From positions 1-20,176 of the forward strand of contig JAVFAS010000064.1 of the NCBI GenBank assembly GCA_034002405.1: a DNA stretch of 20,176 nucleotides, read 5' to 3'. Both the position numbers and the translations under genes were made by a program. The notes beneath the pieces were generated by a model. The model worked only from the letters and a program-made list of their open reading frames with translations, had not been told where the DNA came from and did no database searches. Every line of letters begins with the position of its first letter. The stretch's first letter is position 1. This DNA comes from SZUA-365 sp034002405 (lineage in GTDB: Bacteria > Bacteroidota > Ignavibacteria > SZUA-365). Positions 7,057 to 14,571 of this stretch are shown here, in pieces.

Positions 7057-7830
7057 ATGAGACACCCGATGTTATCTGTTTCATTGCCGCCGGTGTTGCT
7101 GCTGTTGGTCGTGCTGCTCCACGCCGCACCCGTTTCCGCTCAGACCGCGACGGAGATCATTGACCGGGCGGAACGCATCCTCCGGGGAAAGACCAGTCGT
7201 GGAACCTACGAGATGACGGTCGTCACCCCGGAGTACACGCGGACGATGAAAATGGAATACTGGTGGGACGACGCCAATGACCGCTCGCTGATCCGCACGA
7301 TCGCCCCGAAAAAGGAAGCCGGAAACAAGTGGCTGAAAATCGGGAATGAGATGTGGAATTATCTCCGCGCCACCGAAACCACGATCAAGATTCCCCCATC
7401 GATGATGCTGCAGTCGTGGAACGGATCGGACTTCAGCAATGACGATCTCGCGCGTGAATCAAGCATGCGCGAGGATTACACGCACGAGATCATCGCGGAA
7501 GAGGACATCAACGGGGAAGCATGCTGGAAGATCTCCTCCATCCCGCGTCCCACCGCGGCGGTCGTCTGGGGCAAGCTCTATACCTGGGTGCGGAAAAAGG
7601 ATTTCCTGCCCTCCGTCGCGCAGTATTACGATGAAAAAGGAAAGCTTGTCCGTTATCTCGTGTACTCGGATTTCGTCACCATGGATGGCCGCCTGCTCCC
7701 CGCGCGCTGGTCGATGCACAACAAAACGAAGGACGGGCATCGGACGGAATTCGTCATCGTCGCGATTGATTTCGACGTGACCATTCCCGATCGCGTATTC
7801 TCGTTCCGCGAACTGGAGCGGGGCAACTGA
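7057..7830 (+). CDS. LolA-like outer-membrane lipoprotein-sorting family protein
   Basis: A 257-residue periplasmic protein with a signal peptide (residues 1-29, ending APVSAQ). The body matches the 'outer membrane lipoprotein-sorting protein' family (LolA-like fold, PF17131 type): RAERILRGKTSRGTYEMTV at the start, GNEMWNYLRATETTIKIP at 97-113, MLQSWNGSDFSNDDL at 117-131, a WKISSIPRP strand, and a GRLLPARWSM strand near 211-220. LolA-type folds shield lipid chains in a hydrophobic half-barrel, so a lipid or lipoprotein cargo is likely. The frame is open from 6859, but the ATG at 7057 is chosen because GAGGA lies 7 bases upstream and the signal peptide starts there. The next gene starts one base after its stop, making it the first gene of a probable five-gene operon. 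The cargo is unknown. Confidence 0.8.
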   Translation: MRHPMLSVSLPPVLLLLVVLLHAAPVSAQTATEIIDRAERILRGKTSRGTYEMTVVTPEYTRTMKMEYWWDDANDRSLIRTIAPKKEAGNKWLKIGNEMWNYLRATETTIKIPPSMMLQSWNGSDFSNDDLARESSMREDYTHEIIAEEDINGEACWKISSIPRPTAAVVWGKLYTWVRKKDFLPSVAQYYDEKGKLVRYLVYSDFVTMDGRLLPARWSMHNKTKDGHRTEFVIVAIDFDVTIPDRVFSFRELERGN

Positions 7831-7831
7831 C

Positions 7832-9061
7832 ATGCGATCGCTGCTCACCCTTGCCTGGCGCAATCTCTGGCGCAACACGCGTCGCACCTTGATCACGATC
7901 ACCGCGGTGGTTTTCGCCACCTGGTTCGTCATCGTCATGCGCGGCATCCAGCTGGGAACCTACGAGCACAACATCACATTCTCGCTGAATCTTTTCTCCG
8001 GCTACGCGCAGTTGCAGCACCCGCTGTTCCGTGACAATCCATCGATTCAGAAAAGTGTTCACTTCGACGCGCGGATGCGGGAGATGCTTGTCGGCGACCG
8101 CCGCGTGCGAGGCTTCGCGCCGCGCGTGTACGCGGAGGGACTGCTCAGTTACCGGGACAATTCCGTCGGGACGGCGATCTTCGGGATCGATCCGGCGGCG
8201 GAACGGAACGTGACACGATTGGCCGGGCAGCTGCGGGACGGCCGGTTACTCTCCTCGGCCGATGCGCCGGAGGTGATTGTCGGAGAAACCATGCTCCGCA
8301 ATCTCCGCGCGCGTATCGGCGACGAGGTGGTCGTGCTCGCGCAGGGATATGACGGCTCGCTCGGCAACGCGAAATATCGCATCGTGGGAAGCGTGAAGAC
8401 CGGATTGGCCGAGTTCGATCGGAGCGCGGTGTTCATGGGAATCCGCACGTTGCAGGAACTGGTCAGTCTCCGCGGCCGCGTCAGCGTGGTCGCCGTCGCC
8501 CTGCACGATCTCGACGACGTTGGGGAATTCACCACGGCGATGAATGCCCGGCTCGACACCACGGCCGTGCGCGCCTTGCCCTGGGAGGAGGTGATGACCG
8601 ATCTCAAGCAGGGAATCGACCTCGACAATTACAGCGGGATCCTTTATCTCGGGATTCTGTTGATTATCGTGGCCTTCGGCATTCTCAACACCGTGCTGAT
8701 GTCGGTGACCGAGCGGTTCCGGGAATTCGGCATCCTGCTCGCCATCGGCACACCACAGCGCATGCTGGTCCGCCTCGTGTTCATCGAAACCGTCATGATC
8801 ACCCTCATCGGCATCGCCATCGGGAATCTGCTCGGACTCGGCGTGAATTGGTATTTTTCCGTCAAACCCATCGTGTTCACCGGCGATTTCGCCGGCATGT
8901 ATGAAGAGTACGGCTTTCTGCCGATCATGCGTGCCGCGGTCCGCGCGTCGAGTTTCGTCAATTCCTCCCTGTCGGTGCTGGTGATCGCACTTCTCTCCGT
9001 CTTGTACCCGCTTCGCCGGGTCGCGAAACTGGAAGCGCTCAAAGGGATCAGGTATACATGA
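7832..9061 (+). CDS. FtsX/MacB-type ABC transporter permease (first)
   Basis: A 409-residue inner-membrane permease of the type VII (MacB/LolCE/FtsX) ABC superfamily. It opens with the typical LAWRNLWRNTRRTLI amphipathic segment. TM1 is at about 18-37, followed by a large periplasmic domain (about 40-265; MacB_PCD type, with FGIDPAAE and an EVIVGETMLRNLRARIGDEVVV strand set). Three more TM segments lie at about 268-292, 311-341 and 378-394. The cytoplasmic loop TERFREFGILLAIGTPQRML (293-312) is the coupling region that contacts the ATPase. These transporters do not import; they move lipoproteins or act by mechanotransmission across the periplasm. The ATG follows the preceding stop by one base, and its stop overlaps the next start (ATGA). 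It probably forms a heterodimer with the next gene product, as LolC does with LolE. Confidence 0.88.
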   Translation: MRSLLTLAWRNLWRNTRRTLITITAVVFATWFVIVMRGIQLGTYEHNITFSLNLFSGYAQLQHPLFRDNPSIQKSVHFDARMREMLVGDRRVRGFAPRVYAEGLLSYRDNSVGTAIFGIDPAAERNVTRLAGQLRDGRLLSSADAPEVIVGETMLRNLRARIGDEVVVLAQGYDGSLGNAKYRIVGSVKTGLAEFDRSAVFMGIRTLQELVSLRGRVSVVAVALHDLDDVGEFTTAMNARLDTTAVRALPWEEVMTDLKQGIDLDNYSGILYLGILLIIVAFGILNTVLMSVTERFREFGILLAIGTPQRMLVRLVFIETVMITLIGIAIGNLLGLGVNWYFSVKPIVFTGDFAGMYEEYGFLPIMRAAVRASSFVNSSLSVLVIALLSVLYPLRRVAKLEALKGIRYT

Positions 9062-10275
9062 TGCTCCGAACACTCGCCTGGCGAAACATCTGGAGAAATC
9101 GTCGACGTTCGCTGATCATCATGATCTCGATCGTCGTCGGCGTTGCGTCGGCCATGGTCAGCGATGGGTTGTCGATCGGAATGATCCGGCAGATGCTGGA
9201 AAACCAGATCGGTTCGCATGTCTCCCATATCCAGATTCATGCGAAAGGGTTCCACGAAAATCCAGTGATTCAGACATCAATATCTGATCGATCACGCATC
9301 GAGAAGGCACTGCGTGGCACCCGCGGGGTACGGAATTGGAGCCGGCGCGTGAATACCTTTGGTCTGGTGAGCAGCGCGCTGGGTTCATCCGGTGGACTCA
9401 TCATCGGGGTGGAACACGAGCGGGAGCCCGCCGTGACATCCATCCGTGCGTCGTTGATCGAGGGACGGTATCTCGATGGTACGCCGCATGAGGCAGTGAT
9501 CGGCAGACGCATGGCTGAAAAGCTGGGTGTCGGCCTGGGTGACAAAATTGTCGGGATGGCATCGACACCGAACGGCGATGTCGGGTCGGATCTGTTTCGC
9601 GTCGTCGGCATTTATCAGACCGTCAGCTCCGAATTTGACAAGATGTACATGTTCGCCGATCTCACCGGTACACAGAAAATGCTCGATCTCGACCACCGTG
9701 TGCTCGAGTATGCCGTCACGGTAGAGAATCTCGAACAGGTCGACCAGGTCAAGCAGCAGCTCGCGACGACACTCGGTGCGGAATTCGAAGTGCTCAGTTA
9801 TCGTGACATTCTCCCCATGCTGGTGTACATGGTCGACTCGTACGGGCAGATGATGCTCGTGGTGTATGTCGTCATCGGACTGGCAATGATTTTCGGCATC
9901 ATCAATGCGATGCTGATGTCCGTGTTCGAACGCATCCAGGAGTTTGGCGTGCTCATGGCCATGGGGATGAAAAACAGCGTGGTCTTCCGCATGGTGATGA
10001 CCGAGGCCTTGCTGCTCTCCGCGATGGGCACCGCCGCGGGACTATGCGTGGGAGTCCTTGCCGTGGTGACACTCGGCGCGGTGGGAATCGATCTCGGCAT
10101 GTTCACCGAGGGCCTGCAATCCTTTGGTGTCGGCGCGGTCATTTATCCGCGGCTGACCGTGAGCAGTATTCTCAGTGTCATCATCGTCATCCCGGTGACG
10201 GCGATGCTCGGCGCGCTGTATCCCGCGCTCAAGGCCACGCGTCTGCAGCCGGTCACCGCGATCCGCTACGTGTAA
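9058..10275 (+). CDS. FtsX/MacB-type ABC transporter permease (second)
   Basis: A 405-residue paralogue of the previous permease with the same layout: RTLAWRNIWRNRRRSLI at the N terminus, TM1 at about 18-38, a periplasmic domain (about 40-260), then TM segments at about 262-288, 312-342 and 368-390. The coupling loop is FERIQEFGVLMAMGMKNSVV (290-309). The first domain carries the usual HEAVIGRRMAEKLGVGLGDK segment. It starts within the previous stop codon (ATGA, 4-base overlap), which predicts translational coupling and 1:1 production of the two permeases. The two are clearly different in sequence, so a heterodimer with asymmetric roles, like LolC/LolE, is more likely than a homodimer. The 120-base gap to the ATPase gene is the largest in the module. 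The family call is firm; the substrate is inferred only from the neighbours. Confidence 0.88.
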   Translation: MMLRTLAWRNIWRNRRRSLIIMISIVVGVASAMVSDGLSIGMIRQMLENQIGSHVSHIQIHAKGFHENPVIQTSISDRSRIEKALRGTRGVRNWSRRVNTFGLVSSALGSSGGLIIGVEHEREPAVTSIRASLIEGRYLDGTPHEAVIGRRMAEKLGVGLGDKIVGMASTPNGDVGSDLFRVVGIYQTVSSEFDKMYMFADLTGTQKMLDLDHRVLEYAVTVENLEQVDQVKQQLATTLGAEFEVLSYRDILPMLVYMVDSYGQMMLVVYVVIGLAMIFGIINAMLMSVFERIQEFGVLMAMGMKNSVVFRMVMTEALLLSAMGTAAGLCVGVLAVVTLGAVGIDLGMFTEGLQSFGVGAVIYPRLTVSSILSVIIVIPVTAMLGALYPALKATRLQPVTAIRYV

Positions 10276-10395
10276 CACGGATCCGTACGATGACGATTGC
10301 GCGATCGGCGACACGCAAGCGGCGCGTGGCATGCACGTGAACATGCCGCGGGCATGACGGTCGGATTCACATTCGAAGAAACAAACGGACACATC

Positions 10396-11082
10396 ATGAA
10401 GGTCATTCAACTCACGGGCATTCACAAAACCTACTCGGATAACGGAGTGCCGGTGCATGCCCTCCGTGGTATCGATCTCGAAATCGAACGGGGTGATTTC
10501 GTCGTGATCGCGGGGCCATCCGGAAGCGGCAAGACCACGCTGCTCAACATCATGGGAGCGCTCGACACGCCCACGGCCGGCGCCGTCTTTCTCGAGGGCG
10601 AGGATATCGCGCGGAAGTCGAAGGATGCCATCGCCGCCATTCGCCTCGAGAAGCTGGGGTTTGTGTTTCAGGCATACAATCTCATCCCTGTTCTGTCCGC
10701 GATGGAGAATATCGAATTCACGATGATGCTGCGTGGCATCGACGAGGGAACACGCCGGTCGCGCGCGATGGAGGTGATGCGCGAACTCGACATCGCGCAG
10801 CTCGCCGACAAGCGTCCGAACGAAATGAGCGGAGGCCAGCAGCAGCGGGTGGCCGTGGCCCGGGCGATCGTGAACAATCCGTCGATCATCCTTGCCGACG
10901 AACCGACCGCCAATCTGGATTCGGAGACCGGTGCCACCCTGCTCGACCTGATGCAGCGGATGAATCGGGAGCACGGACTGACGTTTATCTTTTCCTCGCA
11001 TGACCAGAATGTCATCGACCGCGCCCGGCGATTGATACTCCTTCGTGACGGCACCATCGAAAGCGACACCATCAACAGGTAA
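10396..11082 (+). CDS. LolD/MacB-family ABC transporter ATP-binding protein
   Basis: A 228-residue cytoplasmic ATPase with every motif intact: Walker A GPSGSGKTT (40-48), Q-loop Gln92 in FVFQAYNLIPVLSAMENI, signature MSGGQQQRVAVARA (144-157), Walker B ILADEP with catalytic Glu169, D-loop ANLDS, and switch His202 in FSSHDQ. The Q-loop/LIPVLSA(M)EN pattern is characteristic of LolD/MacB/FtsE-type ATPases that pair with FtsX-like permeases. The frame is open from 10297, but the ATG at 10396 is chosen because the family normally begins with the MKVIQLTGIHKTY strand. No strong Shine-Dalgarno site is seen. It should power the two permeases encoded directly upstream. Confidence 0.93.
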   Translation: MKVIQLTGIHKTYSDNGVPVHALRGIDLEIERGDFVVIAGPSGSGKTTLLNIMGALDTPTAGAVFLEGEDIARKSKDAIAAIRLEKLGFVFQAYNLIPVLSAMENIEFTMMLRGIDEGTRRSRAMEVMRELDIAQLADKRPNEMSGGQQQRVAVARAIVNNPSIILADEPTANLDSETGATLLDLMQRMNREHGLTFIFSSHDQNVIDRARRLILLRDGTIESDTINR

Positions 11083-11105
11083 TCCCACAATCCCGAGAGG
11101 ATCCC

Positions 11106-12314
11106 ATGCGACTCCGACGCGTTCGCGCCACCATCCTGTTGCTTGTGTGCGTCACCGTCCCCACCGCGGCCCAGGTGGCATTCGAGTTCTCCGGCTACGT
11201 CGTCGATCTTCCCATGTACCAGCGTCTCGACGATTCCATGGTGCGGATGCTCAATGCGACGCCGGGACTGGGATCGTATGATCAGGATCTTGGCGTGAAC
11301 CTGACGCGACTGCGGTTGCGTCCTACCCTCCGACTCTGGGAGGGAGCGACGCTCGCGCTCGAGCATGAGACCGATGCGCTGTATTCCAGCAGCCCCATGC
11401 CCTTCACCGCCGCGGCGGGCGCGACAAACCGCCAGGTCGTGGCCTTGCGCTGGCAGCCGGTGGAGGAGGATCATTTCACGCTGCAGCATTCCATCGACCG
11501 GTTCTATTTCCGCCAGAATCTTTCCTGGGGAAGCGTGGTCGTCGGGCGGCAGCGCATTCAATGGGGCACGGGACGCGTGTGGAATCCGACCGATCTTTTC
11601 AATCCGATCAACCCCGCCAGTTTCGACAAGATCGAAAAGGACGGGGCCGATGCCGTGTCGGTGAAACTGCATCTGGGATCCTTCACCGATCTGCAGGGCG
11701 TGGTGAATTTCCGACGTGCGCGGGGGCAGAAGGATGGCGCGAGCGCCCCGGACAGTACGAATGTCGGCCTCCGTTTCCGGAGTAATTTCGAGGAATTCGA
11801 TGTCGCGTTGATGAGTGGATGGTTTGACCGGAGAATGGTGATCGGGGGCGACTTTGCCGGCAACCTATTCGACGCCGGCGTACGTGGGGAGTTCCTGCAG
11901 GTCTTTGCGGGCGAGCATCTCCGAAACTCCGATTACCTGCGCGTGATTCTGGGCGTCGATTACCAGATCACGCCGGAATGGTACGGGCTGCTCGAGTACC
12001 TCTACAATGGGGAGGGTCACACCGAGCCCTCCGCGTATCAGCTCGCGCGGTTATACCAGGGGGAAATTCTTCAGCTCAACCGGAAATATCTCTACGCCGG
12101 CGCGACCTATCTGCTGCATCCGCTGGTGACCGCCAGCGCCGGACTGCTGCATGGACTCGGAGACGGCAGCGGGTTCGGCTCGCTGCTGGCGACATGGTCC
12201 AGCTCCGATAATTCCCAGCTCAGCGCGGGCGTGATGCTTCCCTACGGCGGCGAGATGGACGAGTACACGTACTATCCGCTGTCGCTGTACCTTCGGGGCG
12301 AGTTTCATTTCTGA
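11106..12314 (+). CDS. outer-membrane beta-barrel protein of the ABC module
   Basis: A 402-residue outer-membrane protein. The signal peptide is residues 1-23 (ending PTAAQ). The rest alternates hydrophobic and polar residues in short strands rich in Tyr, Trp and Phe, separated by turns with Gly/Asp/Asn, and ends in Phe (LYLRGEFHF), the classic terminal strand of outer-membrane barrels. A conserved-looking motif GRQRIQWGTGRVWNPTD with LFNP follows at 147-167 and recalls DUF1302/alginate-export style barrels. A GAGAGGA site lies 6 bases before the ATG, 23 bases after the ATPase gene. It would be the outer-membrane end of the module, with the LolA-like protein as periplasmic carrier. Whether it takes in or releases the cargo is unknown. 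The barrel assignment is strong; the specific family is not. Confidence 0.75.
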   Translation: MRLRRVRATILLLVCVTVPTAAQVAFEFSGYVVDLPMYQRLDDSMVRMLNATPGLGSYDQDLGVNLTRLRLRPTLRLWEGATLALEHETDALYSSSPMPFTAAAGATNRQVVALRWQPVEEDHFTLQHSIDRFYFRQNLSWGSVVVGRQRIQWGTGRVWNPTDLFNPINPASFDKIEKDGADAVSVKLHLGSFTDLQGVVNFRRARGQKDGASAPDSTNVGLRFRSNFEEFDVALMSGWFDRRMVIGGDFAGNLFDAGVRGEFLQVFAGEHLRNSDYLRVILGVDYQITPEWYGLLEYLYNGEGHTEPSAYQLARLYQGEILQLNRKYLYAGATYLLHPLVTASAGLLHGLGDGSGFGSLLATWSSSDNSQLSAGVMLPYGGEMDEYTYYPLSLYLRGEFHF

Positions 12315-12387
12315 TCTCCGGGTGGAAGGCGTCTGGACGCGGCGGCATTCGGATATATCAAGTCCAAATTAGATCAATCCGGATGCA

Positions 12388-12416
12388 TTGCTTCTGAAAT
12401 CGGGGGCTGGTATTTT
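12388..12416 (+). promoter_or_regulatory. putative sigma70-type promoter of the ferredoxin gene
   Basis: TTGCTT (12388-12393), a 17-base spacer and TATTTT (12411-12416) precede the ferredoxin ATG (12482) by 65 bases. This suggests the ferredoxin is its own transcription unit. The rest of 12315-12481 shows only a small GCGTC-TG-GACGC inverted repeat and no clear terminator for the barrel gene. Confidence 0.5.
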
Positions 12417-12481
12417 AGGAGAAGCACGATGTGCACCGTGCGTCACATTTTACACTTGTTACTTTCAGAAAGGTACCTGAA

Positions 12482-12712
12482 ATGATCGTCATCACCGATG
12501 ATTGCATCAACTGCGCAGCATGCATCGACGAATGTCCGAGCAACGCGATTTTCGACGCGGGATCGTCCTATGAAGTGAATGGTGAGACCCGTCCGCCGAT
12601 GAGCAACGACATCACCTTTAGCGTTCCCGAACTTTGCACCATGTGCGAGGGATACAGCGACTCGCCGACCTGCATCGATGTCTGTCCGTCCGACGCCATC
12701 ATCAATCAGTGA
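12482..12712 (+). CDS. 2[4Fe-4S] ferredoxin, Chlorobium type
   Basis: A 76-residue soluble electron carrier. Cluster motif one is C8-x2-C11-x2-C14-x3-C18-P. Motif two is C52-x2-C55-x8-C64-x3-C68-P, where the eight-residue loop between the second and third Cys (EGYSDSPT) is the insertion known from Chlorobium and Allochromatium ferredoxins. An internal stretch (about 28-48) between the motifs is longer than in clostridial ferredoxins. All eight ligands are present, so two low-potential [4Fe-4S] clusters are expected. An AAAGG site lies about 8 bases before the ATG. It has its own promoter-like sequence and a strong terminator, so it is probably monocistronic and not part of the carotenoid operon. 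The partner enzymes are unknown (often pyruvate or 2-oxoglutarate ferredoxin oxidoreductase in this group). Confidence 0.95.
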   Translation: MIVITDDCINCAACIDECPSNAIFDAGSSYEVNGETRPPMSNDITFSVPELCTMCEGYSDSPTCIDVCPSDAIINQ

Positions 12713-12749
12713 TCCGAACCTCACTCGCTGAAATAGAGCCGAGTGTCCG

Positions 12750-12779
12750 ACCGGAGAGCAGCGCTCTCCGGTTTTTTTA
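12750..12779 (+). terminator. rho-independent terminator after the ferredoxin gene
   Basis: A perfect 10-bp stem (ACCGGAGAGC at 12750-12759 pairing with GCTCTCCGGT at 12763-12772) with a 3-base loop AGC, followed by a run of seven T (12772-12778). It lies 37 bases after the ferredoxin stop and isolates that gene from the carotenoid operon. Confidence 0.93.
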
Positions 12780-12815
12780 TTGTGCGTGGAATCATTCCCA
12801 CGCCGGCGCGGTTTT

Positions 12816-12868
12816 TTGTACATTCCGGTTGGAGTCGATATTATCAGATAAAAGCACCGCGATATCTG
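12816..12868 (+). promoter_or_regulatory. putative carotenoid operon promoter and operator-like inverted repeat
   Basis: TTGTAC (12816-12821) and TATTAT (12839-12844) are 17 bases apart, predicting a start near 12851. Directly after the -10 box an inverted repeat, CAGATA (12845-12850) and TATCTG (12863-12868) separated by 12 bases, straddles that start. This is where a repressor would bind. An overlapping alternative is TTCCCA (12795-12800), 18 bases, TACATT (12819-12824). No regulator gene is in the window. Confidence 0.4.
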
Positions 12869-12913
12869 TAATCACTCCGGCCGCACCGTTCCCCTCACTG
12901 TCGGTTGCATGCC

Positions 12914-13225
12914 ATGTCGCAGTGTACCTATCTCGCGCTGATGGTCTTCGTCGCCGCACCATTCATCTGGAAATGCCGCGACCGGAACATCCCGTTGCAC
13001 CGAAACATGGTGCCGGCGTTTCTCGCGATGGGGTTCGTCGCCGTTCCCTTTCTTGTTTGGGACGTTCTGGTGACCGAGGCCGGACACTGGAGTTTTTCGG
13101 AGACCCATACCATCGGGTGGCGGATCGCCGGGCTGCCGATCGAGGAGATTCTGTTTTTCGTGGTCGTGCCGCTCACCGCGGTGCTGGTCTGGGACACGGT
13201 GGGATATTTTCTGAGGCGCCGATGA
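12914..13225 (+). CDS. crtYc: lycopene cyclase subunit, CrtYc type
   Basis: A 103-residue membrane protein with three hydrophobic segments (about 5-19, 32-55, 75-97). It carries the lycopene cyclase domain hallmarks: the WDVLVTEAGHWSF segment at 49-61 and the PIEE motif at 75-78 followed by ILFFVVVPL. In bacteria with this class, CrtYc and CrtYd form a heterodimer that closes the psi ends of lycopene to beta rings; archaea and many Bacteroidota carry the two as a single fused chain. The start is the ATG at 12914; an in-frame TTG three codons earlier is less likely. It is the first gene after a promoter-like region and overlaps crtYd by four bases (ATGA). Whether one or both ends of lycopene are cyclized cannot be told from sequence. 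Confidence 0.88.
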   Translation: MSQCTYLALMVFVAAPFIWKCRDRNIPLHRNMVPAFLAMGFVAVPFLVWDVLVTEAGHWSFSETHTIGWRIAGLPIEEILFFVVVPLTAVLVWDTVGYFLRRR

Positions 13226-13545
13226 CGTACACCGCGCTGGCATTGATCGCGGCCACCGCCGCGTTGCTGCTCGATCTCGTGCTGCTGCGGACGCGCGTGA
13301 TCCTCACCCGGCGGTATGCGATCTTTGCCGTCGTCATGCTGGTATTTTTTTTCATGGTGAATGGAATTCTGACAGGCCTTCCGGTTGTTGTATACGCACC
13401 GCACGCAATCACCGGGTACCGTGTGAGCAGCATTCCGATCGAGGACTTCATCTACCTCTTTGCCTTGATCACCCCGACCATCACCATCTACGAATACCTG
13501 GCCGCCCGGCGTGACCGTGACGGTCGGCCGTGGAACACCCCATGA
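13222..13545 (+). CDS. crtYd: lycopene cyclase subunit, CrtYd type
   Basis: A 107-residue membrane protein, the second half of the heterodimeric lycopene cyclase. Hydrophobic segments lie at about 3-22, 32-56 and 71-92. It carries the family pattern NGILTGLPVVVY (47-58), a YRVSSIPIED motif (66-75) with PIED matching PIEE in the partner, and IYLFALITPTITIYEYL. The start codon overlaps the crtYc stop (ATGA), which predicts translational coupling and equal amounts of the two chains. The two lengths sum to about 210 residues, close to the fused cyclases of relatives. The same frame is open far upstream through the ferredoxin region, but that part is not coding. The stop is 16 bases before crtB. 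Confidence 0.88.
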   Translation: MTYTALALIAATAALLLDLVLLRTRVILTRRYAIFAVVMLVFFFMVNGILTGLPVVVYAPHAITGYRVSSIPIEDFIYLFALITPTITIYEYLAARRDRDGRPWNTP

Positions 13546-13561
13546 CAAGCGAGCTGATTCG

Positions 13562-14566
13562 ATGCGCATGAACTCACCCAACGCCGATGCCGGTCTGGAC
13601 CGCATTCCCGCCCGCGCCTACGCGCGGCTGCTCACGCGTACGTACTCGAAGAGCTTCTATCTCGCGACGCAGTTCATGCCACGAGGCAAACGCGATGACG
13701 TCTACGCGGTGTATGCATTCTGCCGGTACACCGACAACATCGTCGACGCACCCCGAAGCCGTGACCGGTCGATGCTGAAAACCGAACTCGATCAATGGCG
13801 CACCGAACTCACCCAGGCCTATGCGAGTGGCGAATCGCAGCATCCCGTACTCAACGTGTTTATCCCGCTGCTGCATCGTTACGCCATTCCGCTGCAGCTC
13901 GCGTTCGAATTGATCGACGGGGTGGAAATGGATCTGACCGTTGATCGCTACGAGCGTTTCGCCGAGTTGCAGACCTTCTGCTATCATGTGGCCTCGGTTG
14001 TCGGGGTGATGATGACCTACGTGTTCGGATACCGCGATGCGCGCGCCTTCCCGTTCGCGGAAGCGCTGGGTATCGCGATGCAGTTGACGAATATCCTGCG
14101 CGATGTGGATGAGGATTGGCGGCTGCGTGGCAAAGTGTATCTCCCGCTCGAGGAACTGCTTGCCTACGGTGTTTCGGTCGAGGACATCGCCGTGCGTCGC
14201 ATGACGCCGGCACTGCGGCGGCTGATCGCGGCACAGGTGCGCCGCGCCCACTCCTATTTCGAATACGCCGAACAGGGGATTCCTTTGTTGAGCCTTCACG
14301 GACGGGCCGCGGTGCGCGCCGCCGCGCGGTTGTACCGGGAAATTCTCCACGAGATCGAGCGTGCGGATTATGACGTGTTCGCGCGTCGTCCGGTCGTTTC
14401 GACAACGCGAAAATTCAGGACACTCGGACGCATGGCCGCGGGAAGCTGGCTTCCGTCGGGACTTTCGACCGTCAACGACGCACTCCCGACACTCGATGCG
14501 GCACAGCCATCCGGTCAGGGAGGGGCCACGTCGAAAACGGTTCCGCTCCTGCCGCTGATCGAGTAA
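13562..14566 (+). CDS. crtB: phytoene synthase
   Basis: A 334-residue squalene/phytoene synthase family enzyme. It condenses two geranylgeranyl diphosphates to phytoene, the first committed step to C40 carotenoids. Both Mg-diphosphate-binding motifs are intact: DNIVD (58-62) in YAFCRYTDNIVDAP, and DVDED (181-185) in LTNILRDVDEDW. The SKSFYLA (29-35), YHVASVVG (141-148) and KVYLPLEEL (191-199) signatures also match. The C terminus after about 300 is a disordered Ser/Gly/Pro tail (TLDAAQPSGQGGATSK) beyond the usual end of the domain. The start is the ATG at 13562; a second ATG two codons on and an upstream GTG at 13511 (inside crtYd) are alternatives. No geranylgeranyl diphosphate synthase (crtE) lies in the window. 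Confidence 0.95.
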   Translation: MRMNSPNADAGLDRIPARAYARLLTRTYSKSFYLATQFMPRGKRDDVYAVYAFCRYTDNIVDAPRSRDRSMLKTELDQWRTELTQAYASGESQHPVLNVFIPLLHRYAIPLQLAFELIDGVEMDLTVDRYERFAELQTFCYHVASVVGVMMTYVFGYRDARAFPFAEALGIAMQLTNILRDVDEDWRLRGKVYLPLEELLAYGVSVEDIAVRRMTPALRRLIAAQVRRAHSYFEYAEQGIPLLSLHGRAAVRAAARLYREILHEIERADYDVFARRPVVSTTRKFRTLGRMAAGSWLPSGLSTVNDALPTLDAAQPSGQGGATSKTVPLLPLIE

Positions 14567-14571
14567 TCCCC

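Noticed and set aside
12482..12712. Ferredoxin as part of the carotenoid operon (electron donor)
   Set aside because: A near-perfect intrinsic terminator separates it from crtYc, and each side has its own promoter-like sequence.
12781..12818. Second terminator from the GCGTGG/CCACGC inverted repeat with a T-run
   Set aside because: The T-run starts about ten bases after the 6-bp stem, too far for a standard terminator, and overlaps the promoter region.
12634..13221. Long plus-strand open frame running into crtYd
   Set aside because: It crosses the ferredoxin gene out of frame, a strong terminator and crtYc. Only the part from the ATG at 13222 matches a protein family.
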